From: Bacteroidota bacterium | Lineage (GTDB): Bacteria; Bacteroidota; Bacteroidia; NS11-12g; UBA955 | DNA length: 5,288 nucleotides | NCBI GenBank assembly: GCA_027488495.1 | Contig: JAIYBO010000196.1 | Location: forward strand, 1 to 5,288 | Reading direction: 5' to 3' | Part shown: positions 1 through 5,288 of the stretch, piece after piece | Layout: every line of letters starts with the position of its first letter | Position numbering within the stretch: the first letter of the stretch is position 1 | Position numbers and translations under genes: made by a program | The notes under the pieces: generated by a model | Database searches by the model: none | What the model saw: only the letters and a program-made list of their open reading frames with translations | What the model was told of the DNA's origin: nothing

Positions 1-2108
1 GAAAAGATGTTCTCGTGGATGATGAAATCGTCTTTGGGCCTGCCAGAAGCATAGCGATATTTTAAGGAAACCACCCAGCATTTATTGATTTTGGTGTTGA
101 TCAGAAAGTTGAATTGGTGGGGCTGTGTAAAGATAAAATCGTACTGATACATTGTAGGCGCATCGCGGCGTTTGCTCTCAATGAAAGAATAACCGATCTG
201 ACCACCAAAGCGGTTGGTCAACTTTTTTGATATATTGAAGTCAATGCCTTTCCCATAACCCAATCCCGAGTTCAGTTGAAATGGATAACCCAAATTGGGT
301 TTGATGATTAGGTTGGAAAAGTCTTTGTACCAACCTTCCCAAATGATTTTCCAAGTATTTTTAAGCAAGAGTTTATAGCCCACAACCACCTGTTTGGTGA
401 GTTCGTTTTTCAACAAACGGTTTTCGCCTTGGTCGGCAATATCTGAATATACTGGGTCTTGGTAATAGTACCCTCCGCCAAAATTGAGCGAATGTCCTTT
501 GGTTAAATGAACACTCCCACTCAAGCGAGGGGCAAAAACATGTTCTTGGGTGTAGCCCGTGTAATCGTATCTAGCGCCAACGTTCAATACAACGCCTTGC
601 AGGGGGCTGAAGCTGAACATGGTAAACGCAGATGCATTTCCAGCCGATTTGCTGAAGGTGGCATTCACGTTTTGGGGGTCTAGGATGAGGAACTTTTGAT
701 TGGGATTGAAGTTCTGTCCAGCGTAATAAATGAATTGTGTATCGAGGGCGTTTTGCTTTCTTTCGTTGGTAATCAACATTCGATCGCATTCAAAGCCCAA
801 AACCCACTGGGTTTCCTGGTTCCAGCGTTTGTTCAAAATGGATCGATAACCCAATTTGTGTTCGCGGTAAGTTTGTTCTTGGATGTTGTTTCTATAGGAG
901 ATAAAGTCGCCCACCCTATTACCCAATGAATCCACAAAAGGTGTGGCTTTGCCCACGGAAACATCCGACAAATAACCGGTGTAATAGGCTATGTTTCGCC
1001 ACTGCAGGGTTTTGCTGATTTGGGTTTTTAGGTTGAGCCCCGAAATGATTTTTTTACGATTGAAATCGGGGAGATACACATTGTTGAGGTATCGATCGGC
1101 CAATACATTTTCGATATCGCGGGTATATCGCTCTGGACTATAAATAAAAATCCCTGTGAGTTTGTTTGTCGGGTTGATTTGTGTCACGGTTTTGAGCACC
1201 ACATCCGAATACCTGGGCAATCCAATGTCTTTCAAACCAATGAGGTTCACCAAAGCATAAAAGTTCTGATATCGGGCAGAGAGAAACAGGGTGGTTTTCT
1301 TCCAACGTGTGGGACCGTCGTAGTTCATCGTCAATCCAAGCAGATCAAATTGTCCGTCTACGATGCCGTTTTTGCTGTTGCCTTCTTTGATGGTTAATCC
1401 CAAAGCACTTGCAGACCGTCGGCCAAATTCAGGGCCAAATCCACCCCCTTGAAACTGCGCTTTTTCGATTACCCGAGGTGCAAATAGGCTGAATCTTCCG
1501 CCGTTGGGGTCGTTGAAAAAGGAATTCCCTTCGAGGTGGCCAATCTCTGTTACCGGGATATCGTCAACCATGTACACATTGTCGCGCACGCCCTGACCGC
1601 GAACCGATATGGCAGAATACACCCCACCGCTACTAGTTACGCCGGGCAGCATACCAATGGCTCGGAAAATATCGCCCTGTGCCCCGGGATTCATGGAGAT
1701 TTCTTCGCGCGAAAACGAATAGGCCGATACGGGTGTTTGGGGGTTGTTGTCTACACTTTTCGATGCGATGGTTACAGTGCCTATGCGCTCGCTCAAAGGC
1801 ATCAATTGAAAGTTGTATTCCATTGATTTTCCTGGGAGCAATGTAATTCTCTCGAGCAGTTCGTTTTGGAAATTGGGGCAGGACACCAATAATTGGGCTT
1901 GAGCAACGGATATATCGGCGATTTTGAAGTAGCCCGCCGTATCAGAATATCCCTGATACTGAGTATTCAGCAATTCAATTTTGGCATTTGCTATGGCGAC
2001 GCCCGTGAATCTGTGTGTGATTTTACCCGTAAGGGTTGCCAAGTTTTGAGCACCAATGAGGTTTACAAACCCCAATAAAAGGAGGGTTAGTTTTTGTTTC
2101 AAAAACAT
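1..2108 (-). CDS. TonB-dependent outer-membrane receptor, N-terminal 702 codons (3' end outside window)
   Basis: This is an outer-membrane, energy-coupled transporter of unknown substrate. Translating the minus strand from the ATG at 2108 gives an uninterrupted frame to the window edge. Residues 1-20 form a signal peptide (Lys4 and Lys6, then a Leu-rich core) with a likely cut in LIGA-QN. Residues about 24-104 resemble a carboxypeptidase-regulatory-like beta domain (TGKI, then the SDTAGYFKI turn). TVTI near 111-114 is a candidate TonB box. Residues about 125-243 form the plug: DIFRAIGMLPGV (146-157), SVRGQG (168-173), YMVDDIPV (179-186) and GGGFGPEFGR (221-230). The rest alternates aromatic and polar residues like barrel strands. 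There is no STN domain ahead of the regulatory-like domain, so FecA-type sigma signalling is unlikely. The upstream lipoprotein gene ends 14 bases away, suggesting one operon. No good Shine-Dalgarno site is visible. The plug wording is not SusC-like. Substrate is not inferable; the family call is firm. Confidence 0.93.
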   Translation of the reverse strand, partial: MFLKQKLTLLLLGFVNLIGAQNLATLTGKITHRFTGVAIANAKIELLNTQYQGYSDTAGYFKIADISVAQAQLLVSCPNFQNELLERITLLPGKSMEYNFQLMPLSERIGTVTIASKSVDNNPQTPVSAYSFSREEISMNPGAQGDIFRAIGMLPGVTSSGGVYSAISVRGQGVRDNVYMVDDIPVTEIGHLEGNSFFNDPNGGRFSLFAPRVIEKAQFQGGGFGPEFGRRSASALGLTIKEGNSKNGIVDGQFDLLGLTMNYDGPTRWKKTTLFLSARYQNFYALVNLIGLKDIGLPRYSDVVLKTVTQINPTNKLTGIFIYSPERYTRDIENVLADRYLNNVYLPDFNRKKIISGLNLKTQISKTLQWRNIAYYTGYLSDVSVGKATPFVDSLGNRVGDFISYRNNIQEQTYREHKLGYRSILNKRWNQETQWVLGFECDRMLITNERKQNALDTQFIYYAGQNFNPNQKFLILDPQNVNATFSKSAGNASAFTMFSFSPLQGVVLNVGARYDYTGYTQEHVFAPRLSGSVHLTKGHSLNFGGGYYYQDPVYSDIADQGENRLLKNELTKQVVVGYKLLLKNTWKIIWEGWYKDFSNLIIKPNLGYPFQLNSGLGYGKGIDFNISKKLTNRFGGQIGYSFIESKRRDAPTMYQYDFIFTQPHQFNFLINTKINKCWVVSLKYRYASGRPKDDFIIHENIF

Positions 2109-2122
2109 AAAAGAAGTTTATT

Positions 2123-2854
2123 CTATTTCCCGCCGCGTGCTTGTTGTTGGGCGTAAAGTCTCTGTAAATCCAAAATACTTTGTTTTGCGGCGTAGAAGTT
2201 TTTGTCTTCTTTGATTGCCGCTTCCAGCGCATTGGCGGATGCCATCACATCGCCCGCGCCACGCAACATCAAGGCTTGCAAATAAATGAAGGCCGCTTTG
2301 GCATTCACCGATTCAGAAACACCCGCTGCAATGTGTTCCATGCGCACTTTTTTATCGCCCACTTTGGGGTCGGCCAATGCCAATGAAACCATTGAATCAC
2401 AACCCATTACGTTTCCTCTTGCCATCTCCACAAAACACATGTCCCACCAGTAGGTTTGGTCTTTGGTTTCGTCGTACAAATCGCGGAACATCACCATCGA
2501 TGCGGTATCTTTTCCTTGTTCTAGCAACAATTTTGCTTTGATTTCACGCAAGAAGGTACTTTTTGGGTTTTGTTTGAGCCCCGCCTCCGTGTAATATAGA
2601 GGAGTTTTTGGGTTTCTCACTTGATCGCCCGAAGCGCCCAAATGGAAATAATGGATGTAAGACAGACTGTCGTAAGCCCATTTTCCGATGGTGCTATCTT
2701 GGTTGATCCACAAAACCAAAGCATTGCTCGCCGCATGATAATCGCCGGCAGCTACGCCCATTTTGTAGGCCTTTTCTAAATGCTGGTTGTTGTTGTTGCA
2801 AGCCGCCATACCGGTGAGCAGGGCGATGAGGGAGAGAAATTTTACGACTTTCAT
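2123..2854 (-). CDS. Small TPR-like lipoprotein of unknown function, upstream of the receptor
   Basis: I do not recognise a named family. The 243-residue product starts MKVVKFLSLIALL and has a lipobox-like GMAAC with Cys19 as the likely lipidated residue; Met at -3 is not ideal, so signal peptidase II processing is probable rather than certain. After Cys19 come four Asn and no acidic cluster, so the surface-export signal known from some Bacteroidota lipoproteins is not seen and a periplasm-facing position is more likely. The mature part is largely alpha-helical, with TPR-like helix pairs (for example around the YYTEAGLKQNPKS, LLEQGKDTASMVMFRDL and ANALEAAIKEDKNFYAA stretches). I chose the ATG at 2854; a TTG three codons upstream is also in frame but would lie between the -7 element and the ATG. 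Stop is TAG at 2123-2125, 14 bases before the receptor ATG. At about half the size of SusD proteins it is not a typical SusD. A scaffold or accessory role for the receptor is inference. Confidence 0.85.
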   Translation of the reverse strand: MKVVKFLSLIALLTGMAACNNNNQHLEKAYKMGVAAGDYHAASNALVLWINQDSTIGKWAYDSLSYIHYFHLGASGDQVRNPKTPLYYTEAGLKQNPKSTFLREIKAKLLLEQGKDTASMVMFRDLYDETKDQTYWWDMCFVEMARGNVMGCDSMVSLALADPKVGDKKVRMEHIAAGVSESVNAKAAFIYLQALMLRGAGDVMASANALEAAIKEDKNFYAAKQSILDLQRLYAQQQARGGK

Positions 2855-2860
2855 CAAGAA

Positions 2861-2889
2861 CAAAGGTAATTGGAATTTTTGAATCGAAA
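2861..2889 (-). promoter_or_regulatory. Candidate Bacteroidota promoter for the lipoprotein-receptor operon
   Basis: Read on the minus strand, TACCTTTG (2868 down to 2861) fits the Bacteroidota -7 consensus TAnnTTTG exactly. A TTTC at 2889-2886, one mismatch from the TTTG -33 element, sits 17 bases upstream. Only six bases separate the -7 element from the ATG at 2854, so the predicted transcript would have a leader of only a few bases. It overlaps the candidate ffh promoter. The -7 match is direct observation; activity is inference. Confidence 0.5.
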
Positions 2890-2912
2890 CGGGGGCGGTT
2901 TTTGTAACTTTG
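2878..2912 (+). promoter_or_regulatory. Candidate Bacteroidota promoter for ffh-pdxH
   Basis: TAACTTTG at 2905-2912 matches the TAnnTTTG -7 consensus. TTTG at 2878-2881 can serve as the -33 element, with a 23-base spacer that is at the long end for this class. The -7 element ends eight bases before the ffh ATG at 2921, implying a leader of about five bases or less. The element lies inside a short inverted repeat, GTAAC (2904-2908) and GTTAC (2914-2918). Motif matches are seen; function is inferred. Confidence 0.5.
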
Positions 2913-2918
2913 CGTTAC
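2904..2918. repeat. Short perfect inverted repeat over the ffh -7 element
   Basis: GTAAC (2904-2908) and GTTAC (2914-2918) are exact reverse complements with a five-base centre, TTTGC. The repeat covers the -7 element and the likely start of transcription of ffh, so it could be an operator half-site pair, but a five-base arm is short enough to be chance. Confidence 0.3.
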
Positions 2919-2920
2919 CT

Positions 2921-4255
2921 ATGTTTGAGAATCTACAGAATCGGTTAGAGAAGGCGTTTAAGTCGCTGAAAGGACAAGGACGTATCAACGAAGTAAACGT
3001 TGCTGATACGGTCAAGGAAATCCGCAGGGCGTTGATTGCGGCCGACGTAAATTTTAAAGTAGCAAAAGATTTTACTGATACCATTCTTGAGAAAGCCAAA
3101 GGCCAAGATGTCATCAAATCGGTGTCGCCAGGACAGTTGCTCACCAAAATCGTGAACGATGAGTTGGTGGTGTTGTTGGGTGGACAGAAAAGTGATTTAC
3201 AGCTCAATGCCAGTCCAACCGTGATTTTGATCGCCGGTTTACAGGGTTCAGGTAAAACCACATTCACTGGTAAATTGGGTAAATACTTGAAGGGCTTGGG
3301 CAGAAATCCGTTGTTTGTGGCGGGTGATGTATACCGTCCGGCCGCCCGTCAACAGTTGAAAGTGTTGGGCGAACAAGTGGGTGTTGAGGTGTACAGCGAA
3401 GACGGGAGCAATGATCCCGTGGCGATTGCGGAAAATGCTATCGCGTTTGCGAAGAAAAACAACCACAATGTGGTGGTGATTGATACGGCGGGTAGGATTG
3501 CGATTGACGAGCAAATGATGAACGAAATTGCTCAGTTGAAGCGTTCTGTGAAGCCCCACGAAATTTTGTTTGTGGTGGACTCAATGACGGGTCAAGATGC
3601 GGTGAACACAGCCAAGGCGTTCAACGATGTGTTGGATTTTACGGGTGTTGTGTTAACCAAATTGGATGGTGATACACGCGGTGGTGCGGCATTGAGCATC
3701 AAAACGGTGGTAAACAAGCCCATCAAGTTTGTGAGCATGGGCGAGAAGATGGAAGCGTTAGACGTTTTCTATCCCGATCGTATGGCTGGCAGAATCTTGG
3801 GTATGGGGGATGTGGTTTCTTTGGTGGAGCGCGCACAAATGGCCTTTGATGAGGAAGAAGCGGAGCGATTGTCGAAGAAAATCGCCAAGAACAAATTTGA
3901 TTTCGAAGACTTTTTGGCTCAACTTCAGCAGATTAAAAAGATGGGAAACATCAAAGATTTGTTGGGGATGTTGCCCGGTGTGAGCAGTCAGATCAAGGAT
4001 TTGGACATCGATGACAATGCTTTCAAGGGTATTGAATCGATGATTCAGAGTATGACGCCCCAGGAGCGCTCGAAACCAGAAATTTTGAATGCCAGTCGCA
4101 AGCAGCGAATTGTTCGTGGAAGCGGCCGTAACATACAGGAATTGAACAAGTTACTGACCCAGTTTGAGCAAATGCGCAAAATGATGAAGATGATGAACAA
4201 TTCAAAGGGTGGCAGGATGCCAAGTTTGCCAAACATGCCGGGCATGCGCAGGTAA
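2921..4255 (+). CDS. ffh: Signal recognition particle protein Ffh (SRP54 GTPase)
   Basis: Ffh binds 4.5S RNA and hydrophobic signal sequences emerging from the ribosome and, through GTP-dependent pairing with FtsY, delivers them to the membrane. The 444-residue length is normal. The N domain (about 1-90) carries RRALIAADV (35-43), the family's ALLEADV-type motif. The G domain (about 95-295) shows the P-loop GLQGSGKTT (106-114), DVYRPAARQQL (136-146), DTAGR (188-192) and TKLDGDTRGG (246-255). The closing loop reads SMGEK (272-276), where GTGEK is more usual. The M domain (about 300-444) has RIVRGSG (396-402), the RNA-binding motif, and a Met-rich helix QMRKMMKMM (417-425). I chose the ATG at 2921 because MFENLQNRLEKAF is the typical N-terminus; the frame stays open upstream to a TTG at 2870, but that stretch contains the promoter and the divergent gene's control region. 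pdxH follows after 26 bases. The identification is very secure. Confidence 0.99.
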   Translation: MFENLQNRLEKAFKSLKGQGRINEVNVADTVKEIRRALIAADVNFKVAKDFTDTILEKAKGQDVIKSVSPGQLLTKIVNDELVVLLGGQKSDLQLNASPTVILIAGLQGSGKTTFTGKLGKYLKGLGRNPLFVAGDVYRPAARQQLKVLGEQVGVEVYSEDGSNDPVAIAENAIAFAKKNNHNVVVIDTAGRIAIDEQMMNEIAQLKRSVKPHEILFVVDSMTGQDAVNTAKAFNDVLDFTGVVLTKLDGDTRGGAALSIKTVVNKPIKFVSMGEKMEALDVFYPDRMAGRILGMGDVVSLVERAQMAFDEEEAERLSKKIAKNKFDFEDFLAQLQQIKKMGNIKDLLGMLPGVSSQIKDLDIDDNAFKGIESMIQSMTPQERSKPEILNASRKQRIVRGSGRNIQELNKLLTQFEQMRKMMKMMNNSKGGRMPSLPNMPGMRR

Positions 4256-4267
4256 TTGACGGGCTTT

Positions 4268-4273
4268 AGGGGA
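4268..4273 (+). promoter_or_regulatory. Shine-Dalgarno-like site before pdxH
   Basis: AGGGGA lies eight bases before the ATG at 4282, in the 26-base gap after the ffh stop. Bacteroidota genes often lack such sites, and the other starts in this window show none as clear. It supports the chosen pdxH start over the in-frame Met13 codon. A chance purine run cannot be excluded. Confidence 0.4.
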
Positions 4274-4281
4274 ACAGTACA

Positions 4282-4917
4282 ATGAAAAACATCGCCGACA
4301 TCCGCAAGGAATACACCATGGGTGAGTTGGATCCCAACACTTTGGGGAGCGATCCGCTGTTGGTCTTTAGAACTTGGTTTGATCAAGCGTTGGCTTCGAA
4401 GGTGACGGAGGTGAACGCCATGGTTTTGGGCACAGTGAATGCGGAGGGAAGGCCATCGTCGAGGGTGGTATTGTTGAAAGATATCACGGCTGAAGGCATA
4501 GTTTTTTATACCAATTATGCGAGCAGAAAGGGCCGGGAATTGGCGGCATGTAATTTTGTTTCGGTTGTGTTTTTTTGGCCTGAATTGGAACGTCAGGTGA
4601 GGATGGAAGGCGCGGTTCGCAAGGTATCTGAAGCGGAAAGTGATGCCTATTTTTACAGTCGTCCCAGAATTTCACAGGCGGGTGCGGTGGTTTCAAATCA
4701 GAGCGAAGTGATAGGGGGCAGGGAGGATTTGGATGAGCAAATGCGGGTGTTGATGGCCGATGAAACCATTAAAATCGATCGTCCCAAACATTGGGGTGGT
4801 TATGAAATCGTGGTAGACCGCGTTGAATTTTGGCAGGGCAGACCCGGCCGAGTTCACGACCGGGCACTCTACCAAAAAGTGGATGGCGCTTGGGTGAAAT
4901 CAAGGCTTTCGCCTTAA
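4282..4917 (+). CDS. pdxH: Pyridoxine/pyridoxamine 5'-phosphate oxidase
   Basis: PdxH is an FMN-dependent, homodimeric cytoplasmic enzyme that oxidises pyridoxine 5'-phosphate or pyridoxamine 5'-phosphate to pyridoxal 5'-phosphate (PLP) with oxygen, the last step of DXP-dependent PLP synthesis and of salvage. The 211-residue product is normal length and collinear with the family: IRKEYTMGELD (7-17) as the N-terminal substrate segment, RPSSRVVLLK (57-66) and FYTNYASRKGREL (75-87) for FMN, the split-barrel strand VVFFWPELERQVRMEG (95-110), SRPRISQAGAVVSNQSEVI (126-144), and the family signature VEFWQGRPGRVHDR (181-194). Arg190 and His192 correspond to the catalytic Arg197 and His199 of the E. 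coli enzyme. It ends in the typical RLSP. The first ATG is preferred because IRKEYT is part of the conserved N-terminus. It probably shares the ffh transcript; no separate promoter is evident. No key residue is missing. Confidence 0.98.
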   Translation: MKNIADIRKEYTMGELDPNTLGSDPLLVFRTWFDQALASKVTEVNAMVLGTVNAEGRPSSRVVLLKDITAEGIVFYTNYASRKGRELAACNFVSVVFFWPELERQVRMEGAVRKVSEAESDAYFYSRPRISQAGAVVSNQSEVIGGREDLDEQMRVLMADETIKIDRPKHWGGYEIVVDRVEFWQGRPGRVHDRALYQKVDGAWVKSRLSP

Positions 4918-4924
4918 CGAAATA

Positions 4925-4956
4925 CTCAATCTTTATTTGTAGTTTCTGAGATTGAG
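4925..4956 (+). terminator. Candidate hairpin terminator after pdxH
   Basis: CTCAATCT (4925-4932) and AGATTGAG (4949-4956) form a perfect eight-base stem with a 16-base loop, seven bases past the pdxH stop. Position favours a 3'-end structure. The stem is only moderately GC-rich and no T-run follows, so it is a weak intrinsic terminator at best; it could instead be an RNA-stability hairpin. Confidence 0.35.
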
Positions 4957-4966
4957 CATGAATCGT

Positions 4967-5004
4967 ATTCAACGAAAGTTGGTGTTTTATTCAATGTGTT
5001 GAAT
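4967..5004 (+). repeat. Overlapping inverted repeats with alternative pairings
   Basis: ATTCAAC (4967-4973) can pair with GTTGAAT (4998-5004), a seven-base perfect match. The same right arm can pair with ATTCAA (4989-4994) around a TGTG loop, a six-base perfect hairpin, while CAAC (4970-4973) can pair locally with GTTG (4978-4981) around a GAAA loop. The pairings are mutually exclusive. The arms are AT-rich and short, so function is uncertain. Confidence 0.35.
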
Positions 5005-5050
5005 GGTATTTGGATTTTAATTGGGCAACTGAAGTTTTGCTTTTTGCGTC

Positions 5051-5058
5051 TTATTTTG
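5051..5058 (+). promoter_or_regulatory. Weak candidate -7 element for the right-edge gene
   Basis: TTATTTTG differs from TAnnTTTG only at its second base and ends 18 bases before the ATG at 5077, a reasonable distance. No well-spaced TTTG -33 element is present: the nearest upstream copy, at 5036-5039, is only 11 bases away. The T-rich run with repeated TTTTGC makes a chance match likely. Confidence 0.25.
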
Positions 5059-5076
5059 CAAGAAAATTAACGTAAC

Positions 5077-5288
5077 ATGATGAAAAACTTGTTCATTCGT
5101 TCAAATACGTTGTTGGTTGCAGTGATGGGTTGTATGCTGTCAATTCCCGGAATTGCACAGCCACCAGCTGGCGCCGTGGCGGCAAAACCCAATATCATTT
5201 ATTATGCCGGCGGCAAGTGCGATTTTTATGATGCCAACAGCAATTTGTTGCTTTCTGTGGATGCCGCGGAAGCGGGATGGTCGGCTAC
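5077..5288 (+). CDS. Exported protein of unknown function, N-terminal 70 codons (truncated by window edge)
   Basis: From the ATG at 5077 the frame is open to the window end. Residues 1-28 look like a signal peptide: Lys3 and Arg8, a hydrophobic core (LLVAVMGCMLSI) and a likely signal peptidase I cut in PGIA-QPP, the same Ala-Gln junction as in the receptor. VMGC at 16-19 resembles a lipobox, but the hydrophobic stretch continues past Cys19, so lipidation is less likely. The mature start is Pro/Ala-rich (QPPAGAVAAKP), followed by IIYYAGGKCDFYDANSNLLLSV, which I cannot assign to a family. Met2 is an equally possible start; no Shine-Dalgarno site separates them. It has its own upstream intergenic region and is probably a separate transcription unit from pdxH. 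Total length and function cannot be judged from this fragment. Confidence 0.75.
   Translation, partial: MMKNLFIRSNTLLVAVMGCMLSIPGIAQPPAGAVAAKPNIIYYAGGKCDFYDANSNLLLSVDAAEAGWSA

Larger units (their letters stand above)
4918..5076. other. Intergenic region between pdxH and the right-edge gene
   Basis: This AT-rich stretch of 159 bases has no convincing coding frame. It holds a hairpin shortly after the pdxH stop (4925-4956), a cluster of competing small inverted repeats (4967-5004), and three copies of TTTTGC (5035-5040, 5042-5047, 5054-5059) ahead of the next gene. It probably contains the end of the ffh-pdxH transcript and the start of the next one. Confidence 0.6.

Noticed and set aside
1536..1826. 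Open frame of 96 codons on the plus strand inside the receptor gene
   Set aside because: It is antisense to the conserved plug domain; the composition looks like a shadow of the receptor reading frame.
1..2108. FecA-like signalling receptor
   Set aside because: The signal peptide is followed directly by a carboxypeptidase-regulatory-like domain, with no room for an STN domain, and no sigma or anti-sigma gene is adjacent.
1..2854. SusC/SusD glycan-uptake pair
   Set aside because: The lipoprotein precedes the receptor, is about half of SusD length, and the receptor plug reads YMVDDIPV rather than the SusC-type motif; no glycan-degrading gene is in view.
2870..2920. A 17-codon N-terminal extension of ffh starting at a TTG
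   Set aside because: The extension is not Ffh-like, covers the -7 element and the divergent gene's upstream region, and the standard Ffh N-terminus begins exactly at the ATG at 2921.
2854..3267. Open frame of 137 codons on the minus strand opposite the start of ffh
   Set aside because: It lies almost wholly antisense to conserved ffh codons, shows no recognisable domain, and would occupy the promoter region of the real minus-strand gene.
4045..4386. Minus-strand open frame of 113 codons across the ffh-pdxH junction
   Set aside because: It is antisense to the ffh M domain and the pdxH N-terminus, both strongly supported genes, and has no recognisable features.
4918..5076. Small RNA gene or riboswitch in the intergenic region
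   Set aside because: The hairpins are short and AT-rich, no known riboswitch core is recognisable, and no clear promoter-plus-terminator pair frames a stand-alone RNA.
5092..5133. Lipoprotein call for the right-edge gene based on VMGC
   Set aside because: Hydrophobic residues continue past the Cys to a better signal peptidase I site at PGIA-QPP, so this is more likely a normal exported protein.

Overview
The window looks like chromosomal DNA from a member of the Bacteroidota. Three things point there: TAnnTTTG-type -7 promoter elements, a TonB-dependent receptor with an N-terminal carboxypeptidase-regulatory-like domain, and an Ffh protein whose M-domain wording resembles that phylum. Shine-Dalgarno sites are mostly absent, and two exported proteins have Ala-Gln signal-peptidase junctions, which fits. 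Genus or species cannot be named from this stretch.

Layout. Positions 1-2108 (minus strand) hold the first 702 codons of a TonB-dependent outer-membrane receptor; its 3' end lies beyond the left edge. Fourteen bases upstream of it, 2123-2854 (minus) encodes a small TPR-like lipoprotein that is probably the first gene of the same operon. A compact 66-bp divergent intergenic region (2855-2920) follows, with a plausible -7 element facing each way. Rightward from there come ffh (2921-4255), the signal recognition particle GTPase, and pdxH (4282-4917), pyridoxamine/pyridoxine 5'-phosphate oxidase, probably in one transcript. A 159-bp intergenic region with several small inverted repeats (4918-5076) leads to the first 70 codons of an exported protein of unknown function that runs off the right edge (5077-5288).

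The rightward genes are housekeeping: co-translational membrane targeting and PLP cofactor synthesis. The leftward pair is an envelope module: an outer-membrane transporter of unknown substrate plus a lipoprotein that could be its accessory. It does not match a SusC/SusD pair in gene order or lipoprotein size. I see no CRISPR array, insertion sequence, phage gene, RNA gene or defence system. The items most worth a second look are the bidirectional, possibly near-leaderless promoter region and the uncharacterised lipoprotein that precedes the receptor. I found no clear evidence of a new biological system.
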